64,000 bases of DNA, taken from Isoetes taiwanensis. Its lineage: Eukaryota; Streptophyta; Lycopodiopsida; Isoetales; Isoetaceae. Positions 1-12,010 of this stretch are shown one piece after another (position 1 is the stretch's first letter; the number at the start of each line of letters is the position of its first letter). The notes below the pieces were generated by a model. The model was given only the letters and a program-made list of their open reading frames with translations, ran no database searches and was not told the DNA's origin. Location: contig JAJEKV010000033.1 in NCBI GenBank assembly GCA_021234155.1, positions 12,065,279-12,129,278 on the forward strand, written 5' to 3'. Both the position numbers and the translations under genes were made by a program.

Positions 1-10
1 CTGTTGGCAG

Positions 11-786
11 CATAGTTAGCCGTTAGCTAACGCTAATGCTAAAATAACGTGTAACGCGTTAGCTGGGGGCCTAATAACGTGTTATTTTTTTCCAAAAAAA
101 AAAAAAATCAGATTTTTACATTTTAAAACATGATCCCGACTAATTTGACAATCTTGATTCTAAATATGCAATCGAAATTTAGAAATACATACTCTAACAC
201 GCTAAAAACTTCGAATGGCGGGTTACGTTTTTTAATTCTCTGTTCGTCTGGCTGCAAGGGCAACAGGTAAAAGAAAGTTTGGTTGCAAGGGCTCAGTCCA
301 GTGCCAATGCTGTGCATTCAAATTAGTTTTCAATCTATTTTATAGACAGCCATCTGAAGATGTTATCAAAGCTTCTGTCTAAGTAATAAAAACCATTTGC
401 ATAAGCATGGAGCATACATATTATATCAGACTTTCTTCTTGCTGGCTTCCACGCTTCATATGGCAGTGATGGCACCGTGGCTCTTGCTGACTTCGATTTC
501 TTGAAGAAGAGAGCGGGCGAGAACCGTGGTTCTTCGCCGCTCTCGCCACGTAAACGAGCACCCTAAGCATTTCGGACGAAATGGCAGCAAAATGATGCGT
601 TTTTTGGATTAGATTTTTAGCCCATCGTGTTCTACACGAAAAAATGAACAAAATGGTATATGTTTTTTTTCAATTTGGAGGTCTGAGACATTTTGGGCAA
701 AAACTAATCCGTTAGTATGAGTTATTCTGTTAGCTAACAGATAACGCGTTACAAATTTGGGGCTAACGCGTTATCTGCTAACTATG
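11..786. mobile_element. hAT-like non-autonomous DNA transposon
   Basis: A 776-bp element is flanked by a perfect 8-bp direct repeat, GTTGGCAG, at 3-10 and 787-794. An 8-bp duplication is the hallmark of hAT insertion. The ends form a 10-bp terminal inverted repeat, CATAGTTAGC (11-20) and its complement (777-786). Subterminal palindromes are repeated: TAACGCGTTA at 52-61, 742-751 and 764-773, and GTTAGCTAAC at 22-31 and 729-738. Such motifs are where hAT transposases usually bind. No transposase reading frame is present, so it would have to be moved by a relative elsewhere in the genome. The middle (about 420-650) is less AT-rich than the ends and could be captured sequence, but I recognise nothing in it. 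Confidence 0.82.
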
Positions 787-794
787 GTTGGCAG

Positions 795-3700
795 CTCAAT
801 GTAGATGTTTTAAGCAGGCTCAGTTTTATCATATCAAGTGTGAACTTTTATTCACAGTCGTTGGTCTTCTTTTTATAGTTTATCTCTGCAAAAACCAAGT
901 ATAATTTTTTCTTGGAATGTATTATATCTTCAAAATATATCAGTGCTTTATGGCAGAGGTTCAAGTGCAAATTTTGGAGGGTGCCTCTCCAAATCCAAAT
1001 GATACCAGTTCCATCACTGCTGTAATGCCTCGAGTTTGGGACATTAATTAGTTTAGGGAGCTACAAAAGCTTGTCAGGTTTCTTTTTGTCGGCTCTATTC
1101 ATGCATACTTTGAAGCACAAGACAACCCAAATACGAGCTTACATAAGCGTTTCTACATACTTCTAGTTGCAATATTCTCTACACTCTCTATTCTTCAGGA
1201 TTTAAGAAATCGAAGTCTGGTTTCTGCAATCTTTGCATGCTTTGCTATATCTAACGTTGTATTTCCCATGACCAGTTGGATCACTCCTCTTTCAGTACAA
1301 ATGGGCATCAAATTTGTGGTTTTCTATCAAGTTGCATATTGCTTTATTCTGGCTGCTGGGGTGCATTGTTACTGTAATCAGTCTAATCACAGTTGCAATT
1401 TCCTGGTTAATTTCGCTCTGTGTGAATCATTCTTAGTAAATGAAAAAATATGCTTAATCGAGCTAAAAGTGATGTCCATGTACTGAGCTTATTTTGCAAA
1501 AAGCTTTTGCTTGAAAACGTGGCCACAATTGAAAAATTCTGGCTGCAATAAAACTGAAATTCACTCTTTGTTTTGTCCCTTTTCCATCCGAGGGTAATTG
1601 CTTGAGACACAAAATCCCAGAAGAAATGCATGAGTTGGAGGACAATTCGCCTCCTAATCGGTAGATTTGCCTCCTCTTGAAGAAATATGAATCAAACTTC
1701 GCCTGGCAATTATGTAGATTTAAGATTCTAAAAATTAAGAGCGTAGTTTGCTAATTCTCGGTGCAAATACTTTTGAGAGAATAGTATGGTGTAAGAACAA
1801 TATTTGAAACATGAAGTTCAATCCAAAAAATATTTCTAAGGCCTTTAGGCTTAACAAGGTTACACTATATGAAAAATATTGTTGCACTTTACACAAAAGG
1901 TATGTAAAGGTAGCTTTTGGAAAATAAATTTTGCTGCAAAGCTATAGTTGAAAATTGTTGAGTTTGGAATTTCTATGGTTTTGGATCTCAGGTTTGGACC
2001 TCAAAATTTTAAGGGGATCCTAACTTAGTTGCTAACTTATTTTGGCAAGGATACTTCCTAAGAAAATGACGTCATAATACTCTCAGCATGAATAGGTTGA
2101 TCCTGTGCAAATTTTTCATGGATTCGATAATGGCACCAAATTTAATTATGGATAGTGGCATCATTGGCAATAAAGTTGCAATAGTGGCAAAAATATAAAA
2201 TGCAGACCTTTAAATTTTTAAGGCCTTTTGAGAAATCGATTTTTTGACCTTTAAAAACAATTTTTCATATTGACATGGCCAGATTTTGTGACAAATGATA
2301 TCTGCTAGAGATGATTTGAATGCATAATACCTATTCAATGCTGAATATGGCATTTTCAAATTCAGTCTTGCCTTAAACGACTTTGCTTAAATCTTGTTCT
2401 ATATGTACGCAAGTAAGCATTCGTTTGTACAAAAATTCCTTTGCATATAAAAACTTTTCTAGATAAATACACAGGGATTTGCAGCAATCTATACTGTGAA
2501 TTTGCTGGCGATGTTGCCTCTTATAGCTTTGGCATAACTGGCACAAATGAATTGCAGGCAGATATACTTTCTAGGATATGGAGCATGATTTCTATCTTAC
2601 AAGCAGAGGTTCAAATGATTCTTACCAAAAACAAGCATAGAATCTGAAGGCGAAACAATTCGGATTGTATTTAATGTTGATGCTCAAATTACTCATGTGG
2701 TCATTTGTTATTTGAATCAATATGATCTTAAGTTTCTAAAGTTTGCCTCTTTGCAAGCTTCATTTACATTCTTTATGCTGTTAAAAATTTATTTGAAAGT
2801 ATATGGGGAGCATAATCCATTTGTACATGCAATAGCTTGGCTGATAAAATTCTAAATAGAATCGTTTAAATCGTGAACCAGTCTTGCTAGGATGGCCGCT
2901 GCTACTTGCTTTGTTCTCATATCGTAAGATATTTCTAGTACATAGATCTGCATTTTATTGTAAGATCTCTGCAAACATGTGAAATGTTGCGGAAATTTAA
3001 ATGTTTCATTTAATCATTCTATCCATTTGGATACATTCTCTGAGTCCGATTCATTATGCAGCATAGACTTGATTTCCAGCTATTGCTTTGGCTAGAATAA
3101 TGTTAGATCTGATGACCAGAAATCCTATGCTTAAGTGGCATTTATATATTGATGTGGGAAACTCTGATTACAGCCTATGCAGTTTAATTACCTCTTAAAA
3201 CCTTATGAATTCATTTAGTTTGTGGTGCAGCACGTATAGGACGAGAAATATATGCTAAAAGTCCATATTAATGAGAACGAAACAGGAATAACTTGATTGG
3301 ATTTTTTTAGTATCCTTTGCTTATAATTTAGCTGAAGCAGCATGGGTTACTTATGTGCTTTGTTTCTATCATGAGTTACTTATTTGCTTCGTTTCTATTT
3401 CAAATTAATCGTCCATACGCTACTTATGCATATGTACTTAGAGCAGCCAGATCTTGAGGCTTTCACTTATAAACCTAAACATATAAAGCTGAACATGGCT
3501 GATCCTAATTGTTGATTCTAGAATTTTAAAATGCTTTAATGGACTGTGATATGGTTAATTACATATTTGAAAATGGCTTGCAAGCCCGAGGAGAATACAA
3601 GAAATCATAGTTGTTGCATTGACTAGAGACCATTTGGCCCTATTGCCAGCTAATGTAGAGGGATTTCAATGTGATTTTCGGATGCATCTAACTGTTAAAA

Positions 3701-3900
3701 ATAGGTGGCAGCCTATTATTTTGAGCGTATGCAAATCTTTGTTATCTTTTACCAATTTCAGGGGACTTTCGGGTCTGCTTGCATTATGTAAAGTAATTAT
3801 ACAAGTTTTTCAGTTATGGAATGTTCATTGTGAACTAATCAATGGTATATGACTCCATTTATCGAATATTCATGGGTGAATTGCTGATTTTTTCTTACAG
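795..3900. other. AT-rich intergenic or intronic DNA
   Basis: I see no convincing gene in this 3.1 kb. A short open stretch near 951-1050 and hydrophobic translations around 1140-1490 on the plus strand could be remnants or unrecognised exons of the gene whose possible last exon lies at 3901-4065. Neither has a recognisable domain. Confidence 0.35.
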
Positions 3901-4065
3901 GGGGTTGTTCTATCAAATGTTGCAGGTGCAATGAATAGAAAGGGGATTACTGAAGAGGGCATGCACCTTTGTGCTTTTACCCCTGTGTACTTTGCTATTG
4001 CTTGCTTCAACATCCTTCTATTGCAGACTACTTGTTCAATGGGTACATCAAAAAGCTTGAAATGA
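3901..4065 (+). CDS. Possible terminal exon of an unrecognised membrane protein
   Basis: A pyrimidine-rich tract ending in TTCTTACAG directly precedes an open frame of 54 codons that ends in TGA. The peptide runs from GVVLSNVAGAMNRKGITEEG through a hydrophobic stretch (FTPVYFAIACFNILLLQ) to a short hydrophilic tail, so it would suit the last transmembrane segment of a membrane protein. Codon use and the sharp acceptor look exon-like. I do not recognise the family and could not place the upstream exons with confidence, so this may be a gene fragment. Confidence 0.35.
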   Translation, partial: GVVLSNVAGAMNRKGITEEGMHLCAFTPVYFAIACFNILLLQTTCSMGTSKSLK

Positions 4066-4449
4066 TAAAGACTTAATAATTATGACTAACCTAGAGGCTC
4101 TTTGTATTTTTGAAATACAGATTCAGAACTATAGAACATCCAAAGATTTTTAAAGAACAATCATATCACAACAAGAAAATGAAGTTGTTACCGAACACCT
4201 TGCCATATTATTCTTGTTGGCATTGTAAAGATTATTACATGTAACTGTCATTGTGACTGCATTTAAATAAAGGAGTTCTTGTTTGACTTATGCTCTTATT
4301 TCTTCGTAACTTGTAGCCTTAATTCATGGTAAACTTAAGCAGCATTATAAGCTGTGTAATTGAAAATGCAGACATACTACAAACTGATACAAAATTAATC
4401 CAGACAAAATGTAAGTAGACGAACAACCTAGCAAATTTGTGGATCTAAT

Positions 4450-4681
4450 TGACGATTTTTTGACGATTTTTCTAACGCTTTACTTGACGATTTTATTGAC
4501 GAACCTTGACATTTTGGTTGATGATTTTTCTAACAGATCCTGACATTTTTTCTGACGATTTTTTCCGTCAGCAAACTGACGATTTTTCTGATGCTGCACC
4601 TTCAGATAGGGTCTGGGCAGTTGTCTATTTTGTGAAGGCCATCTGACGATTTTTCTGACACAGAACCCTTCTCTTGTAGTG
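4450..4681 (-). mobile_element. CACTA-like terminus with TGACGATTTTT repeats
   Basis: Read on the minus strand, the end at 4681 begins CACTACAAGAGAAGGG, which closely resembles the CACTACAAGAAA-type ends of plant CACTA (En/Spm) transposons. Inward lie many degenerate copies of TGACGATTTTT/AAAAATCGTCA, typical of CACTA subterminal repeat regions. A possible opposite end (ACTACAAACTG near 4376) would give an element of about 310 bp, but its first bases do not match well. No transposase is present. The open frame on the minus strand here is made of these repeats and is not a gene. Confidence 0.5.
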
Positions 4682-4699
4682 AGTGTAGCTAGCTGGTCT

Positions 4700-5215
4700 A
4701 CCAAGGACTTAACTTATCAATATGGTCTTGTAAAGACTCAGAAATCTGAAACTTAAGGGCAGCTAGTTGATGACCGATATGGATGCGTTCATTCATAGTA
4801 TTTTTCTGATATAATTTTTCAATATATGCTCACATATCGTGACTACTGGAATATGAAACAACATCCATAATCAACGAATCTTTTAAAGTAGATAAAAGAT
4901 ATCGTTTGGCCACAGCATTCTTTTTGTTCCAGTTTTTGTTCCAGACCTGAGTATCAATAATCCATTGATCATACTCAGCCCCTGTCATGATTTAGGCACC
5001 GGCAGCATTCACTGGTGGCTCTGAATGAAGGCAAGAACCTTTCACAATGTTAAGTAAATCACAACCTTCAAAAAATAAGGTCATTTTAATCTTCCAAATA
5101 GGAAAAACCAGTTCCATCAAAAATTGATACAGCCCTTTGATCTACTGATCAGGATATCTTACTATTGTGTCTAATTCATTTTTAGTCTGCATCACTTTTG
5201 GATCAAAATACTTGC
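4700..5215 (-). pseudogene. Ty1/copia gag fragment (UBN2-type)
   Basis: Minus-strand translation gives copia gag signatures in order: a stretch with AEYDQWIIDTQVWNK, then AKRYLLSTLKDSLIMD, then YIEKLYQKNTMNERIH and LAALKFQISESLQDHI. These match the capsid (gag, UBN2 family) region of plant copia elements, including the W/L heptads and the 'M' before the helical tail. Stops and at least one frame change interrupt it. No LTR, protease or polymerase follows; the fragment ends beside the CACTA-like terminus at 4681, so a rearrangement or insertion probably cut the element there. Confidence 0.6.
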
Positions 5216-5222
5216 TGACGTG

Positions 5223-6032
5223 TCATAATAATAAACAAATATAGACCCTACCTCAGGTTAAGCAAGCCTGCTAATCGCCCCTAAACAGATATAGACCCTA
5301 CCCTATAAGTTGATAACTGCAATAGGCTTTATTTATCAGACCCAGAGCTCCATTATCAAAAGCCAAGCCTAGTTTACTAGCATCCAAGGCTGATCCAGGG
5401 CAGAAACTTGGCACACAGTACGGTTATCAAGAATCCACATGTCAGATTCAATCAAAAGGCTGCATGCCATCTTGTAATGTGGAACAACAACAAAGAGTGG
5501 ATTCCTGTCCTGGAAAGGGACCCAGGAGCCAGGCTCCCATTCCAGGACAAGCATTCATGACTTGTTGGTGCTCCACAACATCAAGGCCAAGATCCAAAGT
5601 GAAGATGCAGGTCATGACAGCTTGTTGCATTAGAGAGGATGATCCGACGATCTGTTGGAGCAGGTCACGCCAAAAATGAAGGGGCAGTTTCCATTCTTGA
5701 TTAGAATGGTTGCCACACGGCGGTCTGTGGTTGGATGACAAGCAAGAATGATTACTCACTTGCCTTGACGTAATGGAGTCGCATCCTATCCGCCTTAAAA
5801 GCAAGGTGACTCAATGGTTTCTAGACGTGGATATTTTATTCTAGATATCCAATGGTCACAAGCGGTGCTGCACAAAGTAAAATATTCAAGCTCTGCACCT
5901 TTTCATTGGTCCTGTTATAAAGATGTTAAGTGCATGAACTGCGAAGTATAGTACCCTCCCAACAGCGTTGGTTTTCAGAATCTTCAGTTTTGACTGTTCG
6001 CACATTTACTGTAGTATATGTTCCCTACAAGC
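5223..6032. other. Intergenic region with a 105-bp foldback
   Basis: Downstream flank of the PPR gene (which is on the minus strand). I see no gene. The main structure is an imperfect inverted repeat at 5478-5582: the arm containing TCCTGTCCTGGAAAGGGACC faces its approximate complement with almost no loop. The short open frames over it on both strands exist because of the foldback. Confidence 0.5.
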
Positions 6033-7697
6033 TTATAGAGACAACTTAGCATAAGTTCTGGAAGAGGCAAGCAATGTTCTCCAACTGGTTGATTTAGGTT
6101 CAAAAGACATGCTATTTATCAAATCCTCTGCTTCATCTAGACGTCCAGCCCTTCCAAGAAGGTCAATCATACAGTTATAATGCTCCACCATGGGCAAAAT
6201 ATCATGCTCTACTGTTAGATAAGCAAGAAAGTGGTAGCCTTCATCAACAAAACCAGCATGGCTGCATGCAGAGAGAACACTAACAACAGTGATTTGGTCA
6301 GGGTTAACACCATGCAATTTCATATATTGAAAATCTTCAATTGCCTCCTCTGCACGTCCACAATGAGCTTGTGCCGAAATCCTGGCACTCCATGACAATG
6401 CGTCTCGTTTGTCCATATTGTCAAACACTATAAGGGCATCATTCAGACGGCCACACTTTCCATACATATTTACAAGAGCATTACCAACAACCATCTCAGA
6501 CTCAAATTTATCTGCTATGATGTAGGCATGAACCTGCTTGCCTTCTGCTAGAGCGGCCTGGTTTGCACAGGCATCAAGAGCACTAATAAATGATATCTTA
6601 TTTGGTTTCATTAATCCCATCCTCATTCTCTGAAAAAGATAAAGGGTCTCTTTTAGCATTCCCTGCTGTGCATAGCCTGAAAGTACAGTGTTCCAGGTAA
6701 CCACATCCTTTTGTGGCATTTCGAGAAAAAGTTGCTGGGCTTCTTCAAGCTTCCCTTGTTGCACATAAGCAGTAATCAAAGAATTCCAGGACATCACATT
6801 TCGTTCAGGCATTTCTTGAAACAGTAAATGAGCTTCTTCAACTTGCCCCAAACGGGCATATGCAGTAATTATGATATTCCATGAAGACACATCCTGCTTA
6901 GGCATTTTTTTAAAAAACTTTAAAGCTTCCTCTAACTGACCGTGTTGAGTATATGCGGCAAGGATGGCATTCCATGAGATGACATCCCGCTGTGGCATCT
7001 GATCAAACAACCTAAGGGCATTCTTCATCTGACTCTGTTAAGCATAACCTGCGACCATTGCAGTCCAGGAAATGACATTCTTCTTTGGCATTTTTTCAAA
7101 TAACTCAAGAGCTTCTTTCATCTTCCCACGTTGAATATATACAGAAAGCATGGCATTCCAAGAAGCCATATTCCTTTGAGGCATTTGTTCAAATAGCTCT
7201 AAAGCTTCATTCAACTGCCCCTGTTGTCCATACGCTGTAATCATGGTATTCCATGTTACTACACTCCGTTTGGGCATTTTCTGAAAAAGTTTCAAAGCCT
7301 CTCTAAGCTGCCCTCTTTGGGCATATCCAGTAATAATCTCATTCCAAGAAACAATATCTCTCTCAGGCATTTGTTCAAAGAGTTCAATCGCTTCCTGTAA
7401 GTACCCCTGATGCACATAGGCACCAATAAGGATGTTCCAAGAAAAGACATTTTTTGTAGGCAAGTCATCAAACGCAGCCCTTGCTTCCGTCAAAGCTCCA
7501 CATTTTCCATACATATGAACAAGCTGGTTCCCTACCAATTTATCCCTGTCTAATCCATATTTAATGATTTGGTCATGGAGGCGCTTACCTTCTGATAGTG
7601 CACTGCATGTCTTCAGCCGGGGTAGTATGCTATCGACTAATCCTTGATTCTTCCAAACTTTTCTCACAATCCTCTGGAGGGTTGCATCCTTGTTCAT
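6033..7697 (-). CDS. Pentatricopeptide repeat (PPR) protein, PLS-type, with an in-frame stop
   Basis: PPR proteins bind organellar RNA in mitochondria or plastids and act in RNA editing, splicing or stability. The frame is 555 codons from ATG at 7697 to the stop at 6033 and is made of tandem repeats of about 31-35 residues. Typical units are GNQLVHMYGKCGALTEARAAF, then repeated versions of 'EALELFEQMP-xxx-VVSWNxMITAYxQQG'. It ends with an E-motif-like segment (CMIDLLGRAGRLDEAEDLI, then SWRTLLASSRTYAKL), and there is no DYW deaminase domain. A TAA codon at 7038-7040 lies exactly in frame where a Gln is expected (GYA-stop-QSQ), so the protein is split into 219 and 331 residues while both sides remain otherwise intact. 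No intron is visible. It is a recent nonsense allele or a consensus error rather than an old pseudogene. Confidence 0.85.
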
Positions 7698-7894
7698 GGA
7701 AGCTGCATCGCCCCATAAACCGCGTCTAAACCTTAGGCAGACCGAGTTCTTCTGCAGGATTGCCTAACGAGCTGTGCAAACTAGGCTCCTGCATTGAGCT
7801 CTGTCCATGTTTCGCATATGTTCGCATATTATGGGCCCTGAACTTTCAAGACATACAGGCTCCGAACTTCCAAGACGTATATAATTGTGCTAGA
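7698..7894. promoter_or_regulatory. 5' flank of the PPR gene
   Basis: Only about 200 bp separate the PPR start codon from the terminal repeat of the Harbinger element, so the transposon sits in the PPR promoter region. I see no clear TATA box. Confidence 0.3.
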
Positions 7895-8469
7895 TAAGGG
7901 TGTGTTCCCATTAGGCCAAAAAAGGCCGGTAACTGTGCCAGCTGGCAAGTTACAGATCTCGTTCGTCCATTCCCGTTACATTCACCGGCACGAAATTTTG
8001 CTGACATGGCAAGGGCTTGGAGTTCGAGTTCGGATGGATTGCGGAGCTTCTGAATTAAACAAACCGGGACCTTGCTTTGTCGGGTAGCAGAAACACGTCA
8101 TCATTCTTGTTAGGATTTGGGATGGCACTCCTCCACGAATTTGGCGCCAATAGAGAATGTATTTGGATCGCAGAGCTTTCTTCAAAGAAGCATTCGTGGA
8201 GGCAAAGAAATTTCTTCAAAGAAATTCCGGGAACCTTTCTTCTTTGCTCTTATCATGAGAGGCAACAATCAAACCTCAATTTTGCTAGCCAAATGCATGG
8301 TTTCGTGTCTTTCTCTGTAAACCAGGTAAGATTTGTATTCTAGGTTATGCTTCCTTCTTATGTTTTGATCCGCTTGATGTATCTTAGAGCTTGAAGTAGA
8401 ATAGACAAAGCTAGTGGAAGAGAAATAGAAGTCTGGTATATTTTTATATAAATCCTGATCTACATTTAC

Positions 8470-9450
8470 AGGGATCCTTTACTGAGCTATTACATGATTG
8501 TGAAGAGGATGTTGTGTTAGAAATTCAAGGCTTGGATACATCAACTCATGGGCAACCTAGTATTACAGATGCAATATCCTTGCCTCGAGGCGGCCAGGCT
8601 CCTCAAGCCATGGAACAAGACATTATGCCACAAAAGCATTGGACAAAGACATGAACCGATGGTGCTTCAAAGGTTCGCAAAGAAGGAAGATGAGGAGAAA
8701 CGCTTATTTGATGGCACAAGAGAGAAACACAAACGAAAAAGATGTGAGATGGTCATAAATAGAGGACTTTTATTGGCAAATGATGTGCGAGGTTCCGCCA
8801 AGGCATGTTTAGCAAAGTGGGAGACATTGGCGCAGATTTCAAAAAAAATTCATGATTACATGAAGGAGATTCCAAGTGGGCCGAGATGGCTCTTGCGTAT
8901 GACCTCTTCGAAATGTAAGGATGTTGGATTACCTCTAAGTTTCTTTTTTCATGTATATGAAGCCATGGTTTGTTTGGTATAGCAAGAAGACCGCCGTCAA
9001 TCCCACCGTATTGGTGGACGAGTCTTCTATTCCCGCTTCATTTTCTACTCCATTATCACGACTGTGTTTGCGGATGTTATTATGCATTTTACTTTCCATG
9101 TTCCCTTACTTGAATAGTAACTTTTGTGCATGACCTGCAGAGGTTACACAGGAAGTCGAAGATGAGCAAGACAGTCCAGATGGTGCTGACATACAGGTTG
9201 ACAGTAGTGTAGTTCAACCGGATTATAGCACTGGAAAGAAAAGACAGCGAGTACCACGTGGAACAGATGGTCTGGTTAGCATTTTGCAAAAGAGTGAGGA
9301 GTCTCAAAGAGAGTGGAGGGAACGACAAGCTGAATTCCAGAATGAATTCAAGAAGCAAAGTTTGGAAATTGCAGCTAATACTGCCTCTGCACTTCAAGCT
9401 ATAGCAACAGGATTTCTTCAGCTCGTACAAAACTCAAAAACTGCCACATA
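8470..9450 (+). pseudogene. Trihelix/Myb-like (SANT) protein of the Harbinger element, frame-shifted
   Basis: In PIF/Harbinger elements the second ORF encodes a Myb/SANT-type DNA-binding protein that helps bring the transposase to the ends and into the nucleus. The reading here starts with an acidic segment (TELLHDCEEDVVLEIQGLD), then changes frame. Next comes a trihelix-type block: CLAKWETLAQISKKIHDYMK, then EIPSGPRWLLRMTSSKCKDVGLP, matching the third helix region with its conserved W and the 'MTS..K..GLP' tail. A final frame gives a basic, Gln/Glu-rich C-terminus with GKKRQRVPRGTDGLVSILQK and a probable coiled coil (QREWRERQAEFQNEFKKQ) ending at a stop near 9450. At least three frame changes make it nonfunctional as written. 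Confidence 0.62.
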
Positions 9451-10856
9451 AGAGCTTCTGGATCCTTAGTTTAGAAAGCTTAGTTTGGCAATTCATTCTC
9501 CTTACTGTTGTTCATTTTCATTCATTCGTTTGTAGTTCATATTCGTTGCAATTTTTATGCAACATGTACTGTATTGTTTGATGCTGGCAAATGCTGGTAT
9601 TAAGAATGCATCTTTGTTTCTAAATTTCTGTAAACAACATTCAAAGCTATGCAGACCTTTCAAATAATACAGACAACCGTGCTAAAACAAAAGGAAGGAA
9701 CCGTGTCAAAGTATTCATTCACAAAAAGGCTGTATTTATCTAGCAGAACTCGTGATGTATATGTCTTAGTTGACCGTAGGCAACACAAACCGAACAGATC
9801 GCATTATTGAGAAAGCCGAATGTTGAAACGCTTGAATAAAAATGATTGACCACTTAAAAGAAGCGCTTGAAAATCCTGGGACGGGCACAGCAAAGACAAT
9901 GCACATGCATGTAATTAGGTGACTATTAGGTTAGCCCAGAGTTTTATTCATCCGACTTAGAAAAATACAGTTCTGGACAAGCATAAGCTTTCATCTTGTC
10001 GCTTCCATGTTCAGCGACTAGCATGAATAAATGAACGCATTATATGGCATGTACAAGTGAGGATAAACTACAATTTTAACCATGTAGAAATGAGGAATAA
10101 ACCACAATGTTAAGTCAAAGACTGTTTACCTATCGCAAAGTACACCTAACATGTTCATCTTGAATTCACTGTGGTTATGCATTCACATTTTCCCACAAGT
10201 CGAAGGATGACATTGGTACTCACAATGAAATTGACTTACAAAGTTTCATTAGGTCACGCCTTCCCCAAAACGTAATTGCATATAGAGACGGTCAACGAGG
10301 TGCCCGATAGCACTCAATGGGATGATGAATGTCCCCGGGCCGAAAGTGGCATTCAATGGAGGATCCAAAGAAGGTATTATTTGAAATCAAAGGTTCACAA
10401 TCGACCGAGACGCATTTGTCGTTAGAATTTATTATGGGTGTAATCATGACCTTTCTTATTTCAGTGCTTTGAGCTTATTACAACTTGGAGAAATAGGTAT
10501 ATAGACGCTTCAAGAGATATGGTCGGAAGTTAGAAAATGCTTCAACATTTGAGGTCGATAACCGGTTCCCCGAGAGGTAAAATTATTTACGTAAGTCACA
10601 AGGCGCTTTTTTTTTCTTTTGTAGAGACCTGGTCCGGTCCAAAATTTATTTGTCAAGCTTATGTTTGGGGTGGATGTTGGTATAGAATTTGGAATGGAGA
10701 TCATCGTTCTATTTTTCACCTCAGACTATATCTATTTTTTGAAGGCGTAAATGGTCCTTATCAATGAAATCTATCCCGCCTTGTGGGTATAAAATCATTA
10801 TAATAATATGCATATGTTTCTTTGTACTTATGGCATTACAAAGGGGCGCAAAGCAG
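9451..10856. other. Noncoding interior of the Harbinger element
   Basis: AT-rich sequence between the trihelix-like ORF and the nested gypsy LTR. Small open frames on both strands have no recognisable domain. I see no other feature. Confidence 0.4.
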
Positions 10857-11318
10857 TTACGATCTTGAAAGCACCGGCCACAAACCGCATCAATCACACC
10901 CCACGCCTCTTCCCCTTAATCCCCGATCCCCCACGATGTGAAGAGCCTCCCCCGAGACCCTCGATGATGCAAGCAATCAGCGGGGAAATGAATCCAAGAG
11001 CTTCCTCTGTGGTAAAACGCGCCCAAGCCCCAAATCTGGCTGATCTTTTATAGGGCACCAAATGACCTTTGGGTTGGTTTAATGGAAGGCCAACAGCCGA
11101 AACCGAATCGAAATGTCTCCTCACTTGGTTTGGCCCCTCCAGGGGCCTTAATCGACACTCAAAGGGGCGTCACACTGCTCTCCGCCATAGCCATCCTCGA
11201 TGGCTTTTGGATTAACCCATCCAATGGGTTTATGCCACCTCATCGACATTAACATGTTTTATTTCCATAGCTAATGTTTAATTTAGAGTGCCCCTTTTTA
11301 CCCATTATGTTTATAACA
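10857..11318 (-). repeat. 3' LTR of the nested gypsy element
   Basis: Direct repeat of 16383-16849. The 130 bp at 11189-11318 match the other LTR except for one C in a C-run, while 10857-11188 differ at many places, mostly as 1-3 base insertions or deletions. Confidence 0.85.
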
Positions 11319-12010
11319 TACCTCCCCTTTTAAATCCTTGGTCCCCAAGGATTGTGGGTGTAGGTGCATTTAGAAACCCTTTCCTTAGGTCACCCGCGAC
11401 CACCTGCTTCTTCATCTAGTCCCTTCAAAACCTTCCTCGGATCACCTTGTGACCATGGTTTCCAGAGAGCTCATAGTTTTTGACGCCCCTACTTGCTATC
11501 CCCGATGCAAGTCCTCAAATTATACTAGGTAATCATTCTCCTATTCACCCCCTTCTAATCCTTTCCGCGGCCTCCACCACCTGGGTCGTGAGGGGTTTGT
11601 CTGCACATACTCTTTCACTCTCCCATGTGGCTCCGGAGAGTGATTGATCTCGCCACAAGATCAAGTATTCGCAATATTTCTATTGGCGCAGCTCAATGCG
11701 AGTGTCTAGAATCGCCTCAGAGTTACCTCGTAAGGGGGCTAGGGTATTGTCGCCGGCAATCACATTGTCCGTGGACAATATTGCTTTCTTGAGTTGGCTT
11801 ACATGGAATACGTGATGCACTCCTATTCCATCCGGAGCTCCAACTCATATGCTGCCTCATTGATCCTTCTTAACACTTTGAAGGGTCCAAAGATATCTGG
11901 GCCAAATTTGGGAATCTTTCCTTGACTAGTGGCTTCAAGGTCCCAACCTTGAGTGCCGAGGGGTAGACTATTCAGAAGAAGGCATACTCACCTTCCTTGA
12001 AGGTTACCTC

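Noticed and set aside
4480-4704. Minus-strand open frame with Lys/Gln-rich repeats
   Set aside because: It is made of the TGACGATTTTT repeats of the CACTA-like terminus.
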